Shown: positions 12,312 through 26,182, counted from the stretch's first letter. The stretch: DNA of 64,000 bases from Cycas panzhihuaensis (GCA_023213395.1 CM041465.1:173421741-173485740), one strand, 5' to 3'. Notes: generated by a model from the sequence alone, not told the origin. Program-made: numbers and translations.

Positions 12312-13179
12312 TGGTTGTATGAGTTAGAGGGCATAGGGGTCAAGTATGGCTTGCATACTCTAGAAACAGTATGAACTTAAGTGCATGGGTTTGTATTGCC
12401 CTTAGAAGGTTATTTTTATCACTAAATAGAAATAGGCTTCTTGTTAATAATCATATGATTTATTTTTTGCCATATAGTTAGAAACAATCTATACGAACTT
12501 GAGGGGCCTATGTAGGCCTCCTATAAGTCCATATATGTATACTTTAAGTTGTATGGATTGAATAAATTTAGATATACCTTTGTGAGGTCATATGGGACTT
12601 GCTTATCCTTGGCCATAACTAAGCAAAATTTTTAAACTATAAATTTTAATAAAGTTTCATAACACTTCTATTAAAGAAATTTCTTTTCTTGTTAAGAAAT
12701 AATTGTAAATATAAATAGGGTACCTTAAATCTCCTTGTGTAGACCTTAGTTGTACCTCCCATTGATGAATAATTACTTGTAGAAATTTGATAAAGTGTTG
12801 ATAGACATAATAATCTCATTCTTCACTCCTCCTGTAATAGTATCCTCTCACTTACATGATGGCATGATGATTTGCCTCACACAAGACATGTTTATATATG
12901 AGAAAATCTTGAAGAAGTATTGTTTTAAACAAGATATGGAGGAGTCTTTTGTGTGAAATTTGTCTCTTTGATAACGAATAAGAAGGTATCTTATATGCAC
13001 AGATTTAAGAGTTGATTCATCACTTAAGCTAACTCAACTTTTATAGGTTATGTTGAGTGTTAATTTCCCTATTGTGATGTCTCTATGTGTATTAGAAAGA
13101 TAATTGTCCTTAATAAGTCTAGTTTCTATTATAAATGTGGTTATTTCTCATGTTGCTTCCTCAATTAGTATATTAGTCA

Positions 13180-16016
13180 ATTTGACTAGGTATTCTTCTA
13201 TTTCATTATTTCTCAACTTCTTGGTTCTTATATCCAACATTTCAACTAGATAATTAGGAATTTGCTCAATTTGTTAAACATTAACATATATTAGTAAAGT
13301 ATTATTAAATCTTGATAATGCTTTCTTGAAAAAGCTAACATGGAATACTTAATGGATTTCTATGTGTGGGAATAATTACAACCTATATGCAATGCAACTT
13401 ATCTTTTCCACCACATGGAATGATTCATAGTATCATGGTGATAGTTTACTGCATTTTGCAATACACTTGTTTTATCTTTCAAGTACACTTTATCCCTAAC
13501 TTCAATAGTTCTTAGTGTTTTATTTTAATTAACATATAGGTTTTGTTCTTATTTATAATCTCTTAATAGTTCTCTTATATGAATCCAATTCTTATTGTAT
13601 CTCTTAAAACATCTTAAATGATACTTGTGATTTCCTTATATAAGTTTGCAAGTTTAGTTCAAGTCGGATTATGATATCATACCCATACGTAGCTCTGAAT
13701 GGTATCATCCCAATGAATGAATATTTGCTATTATTGTAAAAAAATTCCACATATTAGAGATTTTCTTTCTAAAATTTATGTTTAGTAACTATATGAGATC
13801 TTAATATATCTTCCATTATTTAGTTCATCCTTTTATCTATCCCTTAGTTCATGGGTTAACCCCGCTATTGAACTATAATTTGGTTTTTAATAATATGAGC
13901 AGTTTTTGCTAGACTTTACTTGTAAACTTTGCATTCATATCACTTACAATTGAGCTTGGATACCCAAATTCTAAAAGGTCTTCCTTGATTAATATTTAGG
14001 CTATTAATTTTTAGTAATAACTAAGATTTGATCATTTTATTTGTACATTCTCAACAATTTTATGGCAAAGTCCATTGGAATGCTATGTCATTTTCCTTTT
14101 GGTTTTGGGAGTGGCATTAATAATCTTCAAGTTTCTCCCTTTTTTCCTTATTTACTTGGCATGAATTACAATATTTTATATAATATACTATTTCTTTATT
14201 CATATTTTTTCTAACAAGCATATTGTTTAATTGCTACTATTGTTTAATCAATTTCAATATGAATTACAAACAATGCATCACGCAACTCATAAAGGATTTT
14301 TGTACTTGAGTTATGTTACATATGGTATGTCAATTCTTTTCCCTTTTCAAAGTCAATTGCACTTTACTTGAAAAATCCTTAAATGTTATTTCACTTGTTT
14401 GTAAGGATTCTTTGACCTCCTTATATTAAGGGTCATCTTTTTGTGCTTACAAAATACTCTCCTTTAAATTACATGTTATGACAAGGATGTTAAAGGCTAG
14501 TGGGATGCTTGAGAGTGTGTTGGCAACTAGGTTTTCTTTTATAGACTAATACATTAGTTGTTATGAATATTCTTAGAATAACATTATCCATTTAAATTGT
14601 CTTGATAATATTTCACCCTTAGTTAGAAAGTTTAGAAGAGGCTTGTGATTTGTAATTATCCCAAAGGTGTTTCCCTTTAAGTAGTGTTTCTATATCATTA
14701 TTGCATGTACCACTATTAGTAGTTCTTGATCAAAATTTTGGATTATCTATTTTATAGGATACATTATATGACTTTCATAGGCAAGGACTCTTCCACCTCA
14801 TATTAAAGCTACTCCATCAACAAACCCATTTGTATTTATATGTACTATATTACATTTTGGTAGATTTAGAAGTGTTAGTATTTGGTCTTTTATTCATTTG
14901 TCTTTCAAGGTTGAAAAACTTTCATGACATTTTTATATTTAGGCAATTCTTCTTCTTCTTCTTCTTTTTAATAGTTCTATAAGTAAATTAGCTATTTAAA
15001 AAAAAATTAAGTAATTCTTTTGTAAAATCTAGCTAACCCCAAGAAACTTTGTACTTTATGTACATTTTGTGGCATTTTCCACTCCTTGATAACTTGCTTC
15101 CTTTTTAGGTCTACTGTGATGCCCTTTGATGTGACTATATTTCCTAGATATTTAATTTCTTCCTTGAAAAGTCCATAGTTAGAAAGTTTTACATATAATT
15201 TTTCTTTTCTTAAAATATCTAGGATAATCTTTAGATGTTTAATAAACTCTTCTTTAATTTTATTAAAAACCAAAATATCATTAGGAAAAATAATCACAAT
15301 TTTATCCAGATACATTTAAAATATATTATATATTAATCTCATAAATGAAGTAAGGACATTCGTCAAACCAAATGGTATAATCGAGTACACATAATGTTCA
15401 CCTATTTTATTAATAATGATTTTTTTAATATCAATTTTGTGGATTCTAATATAATGATATACACTTCTTAGGTTTGTTTCCAAAGGTAAAACACCATCTT
15501 TTAATATATTTAAGAAATTGTCAATATTGGAGAAAGAGCCCTTAACCTTAATAGTTATGTTATTTAAGGTCCTCTAGTTTCCTTCTAATTTATATTTGCT
15601 CTTCATGACTTGATTAATATGGTGCTATACTTGTAGGTCATTATCCCTCTTCCAATAATATGTAATGATTTACTTCCTTTAGATAGGTAAGCCACTAAGT
15701 AGATTGCTAAGAAAGGTATCTAAATATTCATGAATTAGAGGTACATTACTATGTAAATTTAAAGTACCTTCATTATTTTTAGATTTGTCTCCTTATGCTA
15801 ATATAACATGATGCTAAAGGCTTTTATGTTATTTATATTAGTTATACTACAAATATCATTGGAATTCTCCTTAAATCTATCTCTAAAGTCACATCTTAAT
15901 TCCTTAATGGATGAAGTTGAGTATGTGGTTTCTTACTAAAATATGGACATCCAAGTCATGTAACCAAATTTATCCCAAAATAACATCATATTTGGCAATC
16001 TCAAGTATATTAAAAT
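13180..16016 (-). pseudogene. G1 gypsy pol remnant: RT, RNase H, integrase
   Basis: Reading leftwards on the minus strand, a decayed Ty3/gypsy pol runs through many stops. Reverse transcriptase is at about 15970-15000 (HYVYSIIPFGLTN, then IIFPNDILVF where the catalytic FFDDILVY is expected, KYLGNIVTSKGI, FLGLARFYKRI). RNase H follows at about 14950-14550 (HEL-type block and ITNHKPL). The integrase zinc-binding end keeps YCNSCQVNK near 14200 and the core keeps FGYPSSIVSDMNAKFTSKV near 13970-13900. A C-terminal block with RDKVYLK lies near 13500. The second catalytic Asp of RT is replaced by Asn. The upstream protease and gag lie beyond the inserted copia element, at 22300-24000. Confidence 0.85.
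16012..16016. repeat. C1 target-site duplication, left copy
   Basis: AAAAT directly precedes the left LTR of C1 and is repeated at 22294-22298 after the right LTR. Confidence 0.85.
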
Positions 16017-16246
16017 TGTAGGTATTGCAAGGCAACAAAGAGACAAAACCACAAAGAGACAAATGCGTCTAATGGTGAGCGTGATGTTAATAAATACTAT
16101 GATCTTTGTACTTCATGAAGATATAGGTAGGACCAAGGCTATGTTGGCATATGCCTCGAGGTTCACCACCGCTTAGTATTAACAAAGGATGAATAATATA
16201 ATAATGAGATGGTTAGACATGCCCTAATGTAGGTATTATCCTAACA
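16017..16246 (-). repeat. C1 copia 3' LTR
   Basis: A 230-bp LTR that starts TGTAGGTATT and ends CCTAACA on the plus strand. It matches 22067-22293 (shared blocks AAGATATA.GTA.GACCAA, GAGAT.GT.A.ACATGC). The purine-rich stretch ATAGAGGAGAAA (minus strand) just inside it is the polypurine tract. Confidence 0.9.
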
Positions 16247-16319
16247 TTTCTCCTCTATACTATTTATTTGGGGAGACTCTAAGTCTATCTCTTAATTTAT
16301 TGAATTTTATTTTGTTGAG

Positions 16320-19300
16320 TGCCTTTGTGAAGATATCTACCACTTGATCCTCTATGTTGCTGTAGACTAATTTTAACTCTCCTTACCACACTAGTTCCCT
16401 AAGGAAGTGATGATGCATTTTAATGTGCTTAGCCCTAGCGTGAAACACTTAATTCCTAGTCATTTGAGTTATACTTTGATTATCACAAAATAATTATGTG
16501 GGATTGATTTATTTTTCTTATAAATCTTAAAGTAATCTCCTAAGCTAAATAGTCTCATAATCTCCTATTACAACTACCTTATACTCTACTTCTATAATAG
16601 AATGAGATACTGTTACCTATTTCTTTGAACTCCATACTACTATTGTTGAATCTAAATTGAATGCATAACCTAAAGTAGACTTCCTATCATGTACATAACC
16701 TGCCCAATTTAAATCTATATAGCTAATTAACTCATGATGACCTAATGACCTATAATATAGTCCACACCTAATAGTGCTACAAAGATATTTAAGAATTCTT
16801 TTGGCTATTTGCCAATGTTTTATCTTAGGCTTATGCATAAACTTGGAAACTACACTGACTACATACACAATATCTGGTTGAGTTGAATTTATATAAATAA
16901 GGTTTCCAATCAACTACTTGTAAATAGTAGGGTCAATTGATTTAAACTCCTTAAACTTAAATAGTTTTAACCCAACTTCTATTGGTGTTATAAGTGGCTT
17001 GTAACTATTTATATGAAATTTATGCAATATATCCAATATATATTTCCTTTGTGATACAAATATTTCCTTTTTTCCCTACCATACACTAATGCTTATGAAA
17101 TAATACATGAGTCCCAAATTTATCATTTCAAATTCCTTATATATATTTGTCTTAAATTTTTAGGACAAGAAGTCATAATTTATAGTACACAAAGGTCATC
17201 AATGTATAAGCCTATAATCAATATTAAAATTTCTTCCAACTTAATGCACAAGTTAGGGTCTAACTGGCTCCTTAGGAACCCTTTATTCTTGAAGTATTTA
17301 TCAATCATAGAATACCATGCTTTGAGTACTTGTTTAAATCCATACAAGGCCTTTTTAAGTTTATGGACCTTGTCTTCCTTATCTTTTATTTCATAACCTT
17401 TAGGTTGTTAGACATATATTTTCTCATCAATGTATCCATTCAAGAAGGCACTCTTCACATCCATCTAATAGATTATCCAACCATATGGTATAGCTAAGGC
17501 CACAATTAATATGACTGTTTTCAATCTTGCCACAGGTGCAAATGTTTCATTATAGCCAATTCCTTTAATTTGAGCATAGTCATTTGCAATTGGTTAGGCC
17601 TTATACCTATCGATTGAATTATTAGAATTATGATTGGTCTTATGACGTATTTTATTCCAATGGTATTTTTTCTTAGTGGCAAATCAACTAACTCCCAAGT
17701 ATTATTCTTCACTAAAGCACTATACTCTTCTTTTATTTCTACCTTCCATTTATCTTGAATATATACCTCTTTAAAGTTTAAAGGTTCATTTGATTCCATG
17801 ACTTATGTCATTAATATAAAATTTAGCCTTTGAGATATAGTTGTCCTTTCAAAGTTTGTGTCTAAGATATCTTCAGGGGTATTACCCCTTTACACCCATT
17901 TTAAAACTTTTTAATTTGAAGTGGATGGTCCTGCTCCAATTGTATTAGTTGACATAGGTATATTTATATCATTTATGTTGGGTTCTACATTAACTATTAT
18001 GTTTTTGCCTTTCTCTTCCTTAATAATATCATTTTGATAAAATCCAACTTTATTGAAGATGATATCCCTACTTATGATGATCTTTTTACCCTTAAGATCA
18101 TATAATTTATAAAATTATGATGTATAACTTTATCTTATAAATATGTATTTAGTGCTGTTATCATTCAACTTAGCTCTTTTCTATTATGGAATATGTACAT
18201 ATTCTATGTATCTAAATGCCCTTACGTATTTGATGTTAAGCTTATGTCCTGTCCAAGCCTCTTTAAGTGTGACCTATTTAATTACTTTGGTTATACATTT
18301 ATTTAATAAGTAAACAATTATACAAATAACTTTTGTCTAAAACTCATTGTCAAGATGCTTATCCTTAATCATATTCCTTACCATCTCAATAATTATCCTA
18401 TTTTTCCTTTCTACTACCCTATTTTATTAAGGGGTGTAAGGATTAATTAATTGTTTTCTTATTCCATAATATCTACAATAGTATTTAAATTTATTTAAAA
18501 TGAATTCTCCTTTATTATCTGATCTAAGGGTTAATATTTTATGGCCACTTTATTTTTTAATCATCATCCTTAAGTCCATAAAGTATTGAAATGCTTTTAA
18601 TTTAAACTTGAGAAAATATACCTAAGTCATCCTTGTGAAGTCATTAATAAATATTATGAGGTATTTAGCATATTCAAAAGATGGTACATCCATTAATCCA
18701 TATAAATCTATGTATACTAGTTGTAGTATCCCATTTACTCTATAACTATTATTTGAGAATCCTTTCTTTTGTTGTTTGCCTGATATACATTATTCACAAA
18801 CCTCTTTATTATATACAATGTTGGGTAGGCCAGTTATCATTTCTATTTTCTTCATTAATGCTAAGTTATTATAGTTCACATGGCCAAATCCTTAATGCCA
18901 TATCTCATTATCCACATCAATTGATACCTTTAAAACATAATAATCATTTGGGGATATGACTAACTCAAATAATCTATCACTCGTTACTTAACTCTTAACA
19001 ATTATTGCTTTATTCTTTAACTTGTCATTAATTATCCACTCCCTATCACTAAAGATAACTTCATACTTTCACTTCATCATTTATCTAACTGATAGTAAGT
19101 TCTTTTTTACTGTAGGGACATGAAGTACATCATTGATGTACTTAGTCTCTCCATAATCTATTTGGATGGACACATTTCCTTTATATATTACTGCTTGAGT
19201 AGTGTTATCTTCAAACATGATTTTGCTTGTTTGAGAATTGTTTAACTCCTTAAACTATTCCTTCATATAAATTATGTGGGTGGAGCAACCTAAGTCAATG

Positions 19301-20300
19301 TACCAACTATCACATTCTTCATTAACTATTAGACTGGATAGAAAAAGTCTTTTATTTTTCTTGATTTTTCAACTATTATATTTGCTGCTCCTCTTTATAT
19401 ATTAGGCCTTTTTAAGAAGCAATTATTTTCTAAATGTCTATTTCTATGGCAATACGAACATTATATTATTCCTCTTCCTCTACTTCTAGGACTTCTTTCT
19501 TTTTGTCTTTGATTTTTTCCCCTTGGATTTTACCCTCTACCTTTATAGTTTTGAGGTCCACAATCTTGCTTTTGGTTTACAAAATCTTTTCCTTATTCTT
19601 GATTAAATTAGCCTTGACTTCCATAAGCTTGTCTTTGATAAAATTATCTTTAACTTTGATGAAATTGCCCTTGGTGAAATTGTCTTTGATTTTTATAATT
19701 TTGACTCCTACCTTTAGGAGATTGACATCTTCCTCTATAACTTTGGCTTTCATAAGATGACCTAATCTTTATCTTAATGGTAAATGTATGTTCTAAGGAC
19801 TCAACACCATTTTTCTTTTCTTCAACAACTAACAACATGGCCCCAAGTTGATTAACCTTATGTGTAGTAAGGTCCTTAGAGACTTCAATGCTTTTGACTA
19901 CTATTTTAAATCTCTTAAGCTCACCAACACCCCTTAGAATATTTTCTACCACTTTTTATTTACTAATATTTTCTTCTAAGACTCTCATTTGATTAACTAT
20001 GCATTGTATCTTAGTTATGGAGTCCTTGATCCTAAGGGATGTGAATATGTGAATAGCCATAGTGATTAGGCTTTGATCCTGATTCATCATTAATTTCTTC
20101 TTTGTTGTCCATTCGATAGTTTTTAAATCTTGTCCTTAATGCTTGAAGTTTTATTGTAGCAACACCTTCGTAGGCTGTCTTCAAAGCATCTCATGTTTCC
20201 TTTGATATAATCGCCTCTCTTACTCTTATGAAAATGTGGTTCTCCAAAGTGCTAAAGGTAAATGTCGAAGTCTTATTATCCTTCATTTCATTCTCTTAGA
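16320..20300 (-). pseudogene. C1 copia gag-pol remnant
   Basis: Gag lies at about 20300-19380 and ends in a CCHC knuckle CSYCHRNRHLENNC. Protease follows with WYIDLGCSTHII where D-S-G is expected (the catalytic Asp is kept; Ser-Gly has become Leu-Gly). The integrase zinc region keeps CISGK and its core keeps YLIIFINDFTRMT and LTLRSDNKGEF. RT begins with NNTWELVDLP near 17690 and its YVDD block reads GLYIDDLCVL near 17180. RNase H covers about 16913-16320 (MIGNLIYINSTQPDI, HWQIAKRILKYL, LFCDNQS, HARAKHIKMHHHF, DIFTKALNK). Stops occur every few dozen codons, with several shifts of phase. Confidence 0.88.
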
Positions 20301-22066
20301 AAGTCTTCTTCTCATTTACAACAATATTTGGATAAAGTGCATTATAGTCATTTACAATTAATTCCCATATATCTTTTAAGACAAGGATTAGCTTTATTCT
20401 TCAACTCCAAAAAGTAAAACAATCTTTGATGAAAGAGCAAGAGTATGCTAAATAAGGTCAAAGAAACCCCTCGAGCACAAGTCAAATTGTCTCTTTTCAA
20501 CTTTGAGAATGCACAAAGTATCTCAATTGGGACTTAACCACCTCCACAATAAAGGTTTTGTATTACTTTGAGCTTATAAAGTTTTGTTTATAGGGTCAAT
20601 TCACAGGAAGTCCATAAAACTTGTATCAAAATTAATATTAAAACAATATATTAAATAATATTAAATATATCTAAATAACTACCATTTTGTAAATAATTGA
20701 ATCAAAGATCCAATACTTCAAATGGAACCTAAGGAGGTCTAATTTTTAATTAAACTCTTTAGTGTATAAACTATTATAAAAATATTGCATTAAAATGGGC
20801 CATAATGTACAAATCCATTATATGAGTTTAACCATTTAAGCGAATAAAAGTGTAAATCTTACTAAAGTTGAGATATGAAAATGGACTCGTCATATGACAA
20901 TTATGCTTGCTAAAAAATAGAAACAGGTACATGTGACCTCTAGGTTGATTGTCAAGAGAGTGACAAGCTAGTGAGTATGAAAAATAGTTAACATTTTAAA
21001 TTATTAATATTAAATCATTTCAAATTATTAACAATCGCGCTAGCCAAGGAGGCAGACCTCCCTTCGCCAATGTGGATTAAGAATTAGACATACATATACA
21101 CTTGGATAATGACCAACCGAGAGATTTGCTGGACAAAAGTAGTGATTGACAAATTGAGAAGTTATGTAAGAGTAAGTGCTTCAAATGGAAAAGTCAAAAA
21201 AAAAAAAAAAACAACCAAAGCTCGCCGCACAAACTCCCGTATTTGCTAGTCAAAAAATTAGACAGAGACGAAACACACAGCCACACATACGAACGTAAGG
21301 CATAGATTAAGTATTCGCTGGTCAAAAATACTGATTTGATGCTAATGTAGATGTCTAAGGACGAACGCGGACATTGGAATAAAACTGCCTAACATTTGAC
21401 TTTGAATCCCGGTGATGGCAATCTGAATTGGAAGTGCAAGCATGCGGACTCGACGAAATGCACCAAACGAGACTGCACCACACGATGGCAATACACCAGA
21501 TACACAATACACTACATGGATAGATATACTCCAGACATAGATCTAGTGTGATGAATTGAGATGGAATGCAAACGAGAATCGAACTGGCGTAGATATGTTT
21601 CCCAGCGCGAGCAGGGTGCATGAATGTATGTCTTAACCAGTCACACGACAGGTCACTTGTGTTGCTAAGCCGAAGGACGCCACAAGATAGCGACCAAATT
21701 ACAATATGCAATATATTGTGTGAGGACACAATCAATCAAAGTGCAGGCATCTAACGAACGGACACAAACAGACTTGTAAGTTTTCAAATTCGAACTCGAT
21801 GCCAATATTTAACCCTTCAGACAGCCTCAGACACATTCATAGATGCTCTCATATACGATTGGAACAAAGTCGCCCGCGTTCAAGGCACAAATATTTAGTA
21901 GATAGAAATATACCAATAACAAATATCCAACACATAACATGCATGTAACTTCCAACAATCACCCACATAAACATAAGAATGCCTAAACATACATTCCGTT
22001 GAAGGATATACACTAAATTGCACGAAGACATGAGAGGTTGAGGAGCACTATAGCTTAGATATTAAA
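20301..22066 (-). other. C1 leader region
   Basis: About 1.7 kb between the first gag homology and the 5' LTR. No domain is recognisable. The part at 21230-21850 is clearly less AT-rich than the rest and could be a further insertion or a different-origin segment; I see no terminal repeats or target duplication around it. Confidence 0.45.
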
Positions 22067-22293
22067 TGTAGGTATCCTAAAGCAACAACAAGGGACGAAA
22101 GTACAAAAAGACATATGCATCCAATGGCGAGGGTGATGTTAACGAATATTAGGGTGTTTAGACTCGATGAAGATATAAGTAAGACCAAAGGTGTGTTAGC
22201 ACACGCTTTAAAGTCCATCATTGTTTACCATACTCTAAATAATCTACCAATGAGATAGTCAAGACATGCTTCAATGTGGACATTATTCTAACA
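22067..22293 (-). repeat. C1 copia 5' LTR
   Basis: Starts TGTAGGTATCC, ends TTCTAACA and is followed by the AAAAT target duplication at 22294-22298. It is the partner of 16017-16246. Confidence 0.9.
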
Positions 22294-22298
22294 AAAAT

Positions 22299-24017
22299 CT
22301 ATCTTATCTTGATAGGTTTTGATATTGATTGGTATTTGTAAAAATTATCGATGCTAAATCCATTTATCTCGACCATTTAAAAATTTTACTTGATATTTAT
22401 ATTTGGTAGGCATAGTGGGTAAATTAAACTTTTTGTAGAAATTGGTGGAAATGAATTTGTGAGAACAAACATTATCAATTAAAATCATTACTTCCACTTC
22501 ATTCAATTGTCTTCTTATTAGAAAGACGTTAGTATTTATGAATTCATCCCCATAGACCACTTTATTAGTCTTTTTGAAAATGACCTCCTTTTGTAATCTT
22601 GATAACCCATACTATGTAGTTCACTTTTGGTTGAGATTACTTGTATGGATTATTTAATGTGTTACCCTTATATTCTTTTAGTGGTACTTGATATTGCAAG
22701 ATGGCATGCCCTAGTTTCCCACATTAGAAACATTAAATTGGATTTCTTTTTTGTGCTTGACCTTTTTTTTAAATTTTTATTTCCTTAATAAAATTTCAAA
22801 AATGCCTTTCAACAGTTAATTCTTTTGTTGACTATGTAGCAGTTTTGTTTGCTTTGAAAATTTCATTTTAATTATCTACTAATACTTTGAGCCAATTATG
22901 ACTATAGTGCTTTAGAGCTTGTCTTGTCTAGAGTGGTTGGCTTAGTGATAACAATTATATTCTTGATACAATCTTGTAGACCTTAAATGCAATGTTGTAC
23001 CCTTTAATCCACAAGTATGTTAGGAATCCTTGGGGAAAATGTTTCCATTGCTACATTATATTTTTTGACATTTGTTGTTTGTCCTGTAAACTATAATATT
23101 TTCAAGGCATTTTCTTGATTGGTTGAGGAGGTAAAGCATTTATTCAATATTTCTTTTATTTCTCCCTAATGGTTAATTGGCGGCCCTTAGCTTGAATAAT
23201 CTTTTGCACAAATAGTTATCCATCATGTGTTCCTTGACTTAAAGATAAATTAAACTAGTTGAATCTTATTTTTGATGCTACTGTTGAATGCCATAAAGTA
23301 GTTTTCTACTATTAGGGTTTAAGACATAACCACATCTTTTGCACTATTAAAACCAAGAATTATGATGTTTTTGAGTTTCTTCTATCTTGTAATCTCTCCC
23401 ATTCCTCATTGCTTTTGGTGGGTGATCAGAATCTGATGTGGAGGAGGAAGGTGCAAGAAGATTTGAATGTCATGCTATAACTTCTTTATCATTTTTATGT
23501 TTTTTTGCAAAAACCTCAATTGTTTTCCTCCTTTAATTCTTATCCAATATTTTTGTAGAATTTGGATTTCTCTTCTTGAACTAATGATTCAACTAAAAGT
23601 TCATTAATATATTATTTAATTTGTTCTTGGTCTTAAACATACTCTTGTGCACATTCCTTAAAAAAAATCATGAAGTCATCAACTTCTTCATCGAATTGTT
23701 TAAAGTCCCATATTTGAGTTTACACTTGATTTATTTTGTCTGGTAATTCTTTGATTAATGTTTGTTGATGATTAAATAAGGCTTGTAAATGTAGGGCCTG
23801 ATTCTACATTGTTATATCACATGGAGTTCCTTAGGTTGGAGGCTTATGAATTGATTAAGACATTGATTGCTTTTGGGTGGGACCTCCTTTGGAGGAGGTG
23901 TTTTTTGGAGCTGTCTCCCAAGTTAAGACTTTTGTTGGGGGCTTTGTAAGTACCCTAGTATAAGCCTTAGTGGAAGTCTTTATTGATTGTTGTGTAACAT
24001 CCTCATTTCCCTCTTAC
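22299..24017 (-). pseudogene. G1 gypsy gag and protease remnant
   Basis: On the minus strand, gag comes first (about 23950-22740) with only short open stretches. It ends near a CCHC-like segment at about 22740-22690. A retropepsin segment at 22560-22354 reads VMILIDNVCSHKFIS, a decayed form of the gypsy protease active site (I-D-S-G-x-x-H-x-F), with Gly lost. It continues in G1 pol on the other side of C1. Confidence 0.75.
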
Positions 24018-24030
24018 TTAATACCACTAT
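24018..24030 (-). promoter_or_regulatory. G1 primer-binding site
   Basis: On the minus strand TGGTATTAAGTAAG lies a few bases inside the right LTR. It is a diverged match to the initiator-tRNA-Met primer site TGGTATCAGAGC. Confidence 0.6.
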
Positions 24031-24455
24031 CAAGAACCTCATCCCCCATATCCTAAAATATACTAGTTCTAATTATGGAACTTTTAGTAGTAAACATAAA
24101 GAGGTAGAATGTAAGTCTTGTATTTATGTGTAGAATAAGAAATCATTGTATGGTACTAACTCCATTGTTAGACATTCTTATATACATTGTCCTTAGCCCA
24201 AGTCTAGAACTACATTAGGCACATCTACTCTCTATAATGCCTATCTCTACGATGGTGCTCCCATATACTAAATATAGGAATGGTGTCTAAAATTTATTAT
24301 TTAATATAAAAACATCTCTTCTTGAGTAATGCCTCCTTAGGTGCATTAGAATCTATCCCTCATAAATAGGTTGTTCTCTCTATCACAAAAAAGAAAAAAG
24401 AAAAAAAAGAGACAATACTAATGAGCTCTTTAACTCTTAGTGATACTTATACTAT
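24031..24455 (-). repeat. G1 gypsy right (5') LTR, truncated
   Basis: Homologous to 4232-4531 plus 10920-11095 in uninterrupted order, which shows where the LINE later entered the other LTR. The match ends abruptly near 24455, so the outer end of this LTR has been lost or replaced. It contains an A-rich insertion at about 24383-24410. Confidence 0.75.
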
Positions 24456-24924
24456 TGGATTTGTGACAACAACTATGAGGAGGTTAAAATTTTGGACCTC
24501 TTTTGGCGCAATTTCCCCCACCAACTTTTCCTCGGGGGGATTCAACGGGGGCATCAATAGCCCCCAAAGCAAAAAGCTAGGGTTCAAACCCTATTAATTT
24601 GTAAAGAGAATCTAAGCCGTTTATAAAAAAGATTTAGATATGATGGTTACGATTGATATAATGTACCTTCCTATGTAACCTGATTTAGGATAATTGTGTC
24701 ATATTGTATTATATTACATCACATTATAAGTGGGCCATTGTTGGTTGTTATTGCTGTAAGAATTCTGTGGCGACTGTATGTACAAATCTTTCATTCTTGA
24801 CTAATAAAGATCGATACCTTTCTTATGTGGATGTTTTCCTAGCACTCAGCTAGGGTTTTACCATGTTATATCTGATGCACTTAGTAATGTATATATTTTC
24901 GTGTGTATTTATGATAATAATGTT
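24456..24924. other. Non-coding spacer, possible LTR fragment
   Basis: This segment matches neither neighbour. It begins with TTTGTGACAAC and contains a C/G-rich patch around 24516-24570. No partner repeat exists in the window, so assignment to a solo or truncated LTR is only a guess. Confidence 0.35.
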
Positions 24925-25079
24925 CAAAGAAGAAGGTATTTATGATAAATAATAATGAAGTGGAAATACCAAACAAGAACAGGAAGAAGTAACCTAGATC
25001 TAAGAGGAGAAAGCAGATGTAGATGAACTTTTAGAAGTTGATACTGAGAATATCCAAATTTTGCTACAAGCCATAATGG

Positions 25080-26182
25080 AACAAAGTGTTACACCCCAAA
25101 CCCTTAGATTTTAAGGGATGATTAAAGGTGCTACAGGCACCATACTTGTGGATAGTGACAATGCTCACAACTTCATTAATAGGGCCACAACAAAGAAGTT
25201 AGGACTAAAAATACAATCTTCGAATATATTTCAAGTATCCATAGGAAATGGAAAATCCACTCCTTGTGGAGGCTACTGTCAGAAGATGAATCTCTAAATC
25301 GGAGACTATTCACTAAATGCATGTATGTTGGTGATGCCTATGGGAGTAGTAGACACAATCTGGGGAATTTAATGGTTACAAACCTTGGGTAATATAGTTA
25401 CCAACTGTATGACCTAATTCATATGCTTCCATAAAAAAAAGGCATAAATACAGACTGCACACATCACCCACACCTTTAATACAACTGATATCTTCGCATC
25501 GCATAGAAAAGACATTGAAGAAGAATCCATTTATATACATATTGACTTGTTACAAGATAACGATAGAAGATGTACCAATTGGGATACAAAAGATCATAGA
25601 TGAGAATAGAGTAGTATTCGAAGAACTCAATGGACTTCCCCTGCAACGGGATTATCAACACTCCATTGAGTTAGTACCTAGAGCAACCCCAGTAAATATC
25701 TGACCCTATAAACACCCTTATCGTCTGAAGAGAGAAATTGGAAATATCATAAGGGAATTACTAAGTTAAGGATAGATCGCAACTAGTTTAGGCCCATTTG
25801 CATCACCAGTTATAGTTAATCTCAAAAAGGATAGATCATATCAGACGTGTGTAAATTACCGAGGGTTGAACAAATTAATGGTGAAGAATCGTTATCCTAT
25901 TCTATGGATAGATGATTTATTAAACAAACTATATGGAACACAATATTTCTCTAAAATCGACTTGCGATCAAGGTATTATCAGATTCACATCAAAGAGAAA
26001 GAAGGGAAGATCATCTTTGAACCACAGGGGATTTTACAGATAAGAATAAAAGAATTACAGTCCACAAAGCTCAAAGAATACTTCATTAAGTGGAAAACTT
26101 TAAATTTAAATGACACAACGTGAGAATCAGAAGAATGGGTACAACAACACTCAAATTTACTAATGCTTTGAGGGCAAAGCAT
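25080..26182 (+). pseudogene. G2 left unit: protease, partial RT, chromodomain
   Basis: The protease block near 25140-25300 reads TILVDSDNAHNFINR, with Asp in place of the catalytic-loop Gly. RT begins near 25580 (PIGIQKIIDENRVVF, LPLQRDYQHSIEL) and continues through VNYRGLNKLMVKNRYPI to YFSKIDLRSRYYQIHIKEKE near 26000. The next residues are already chromodomain (EYFIKWKTLNLNDTTWES). The frame therefore lacks the F/YVDD catalytic block. The polypurine tract GGAGAGGGACT and the LTR follow directly. Confidence 0.85.

Larger units (their letters stand above)
11096..13150. other. AT-rich stretch between G1 LTR and pol
   Basis: No coding signal is visible. It probably includes the inner part of the G1 LTR and the 3' UTR of G1. 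It holds degenerate repeats around 11430-11580 (variants of CATCCCTATGTAAGA and ATGCATC), a 36-bp exact direct repeat (11829-11864 and 11888-11923) and a run of 19 G at 12293-12311. Confidence 0.5.
16017..22293 (-). mobile_element. Ty1/copia element C1 nested in gypsy G1
   Basis: Two short LTRs (230 and 227 bp) flank about 5.8 kb. The internal part has the copia order gag, protease, integrase, RT, RNase H on the minus strand. An exact 5-bp target duplication (AAAAT) shows insertion into gypsy G1 between its protease and RT coding parts. The primer-binding site inside the right LTR is weak (AATATCTAAGC, minus). Stops and frameshifts are frequent and LTR divergence is high, so the element is old. 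Confidence 0.93.

Noticed and set aside
21355-21735. 126-codon minus-strand frame in the C1 leader
   Set aside because: No recognisable domain, Cys/Ser/Ile-rich, and no supporting context; likely chance openness in a GC-richer segment.
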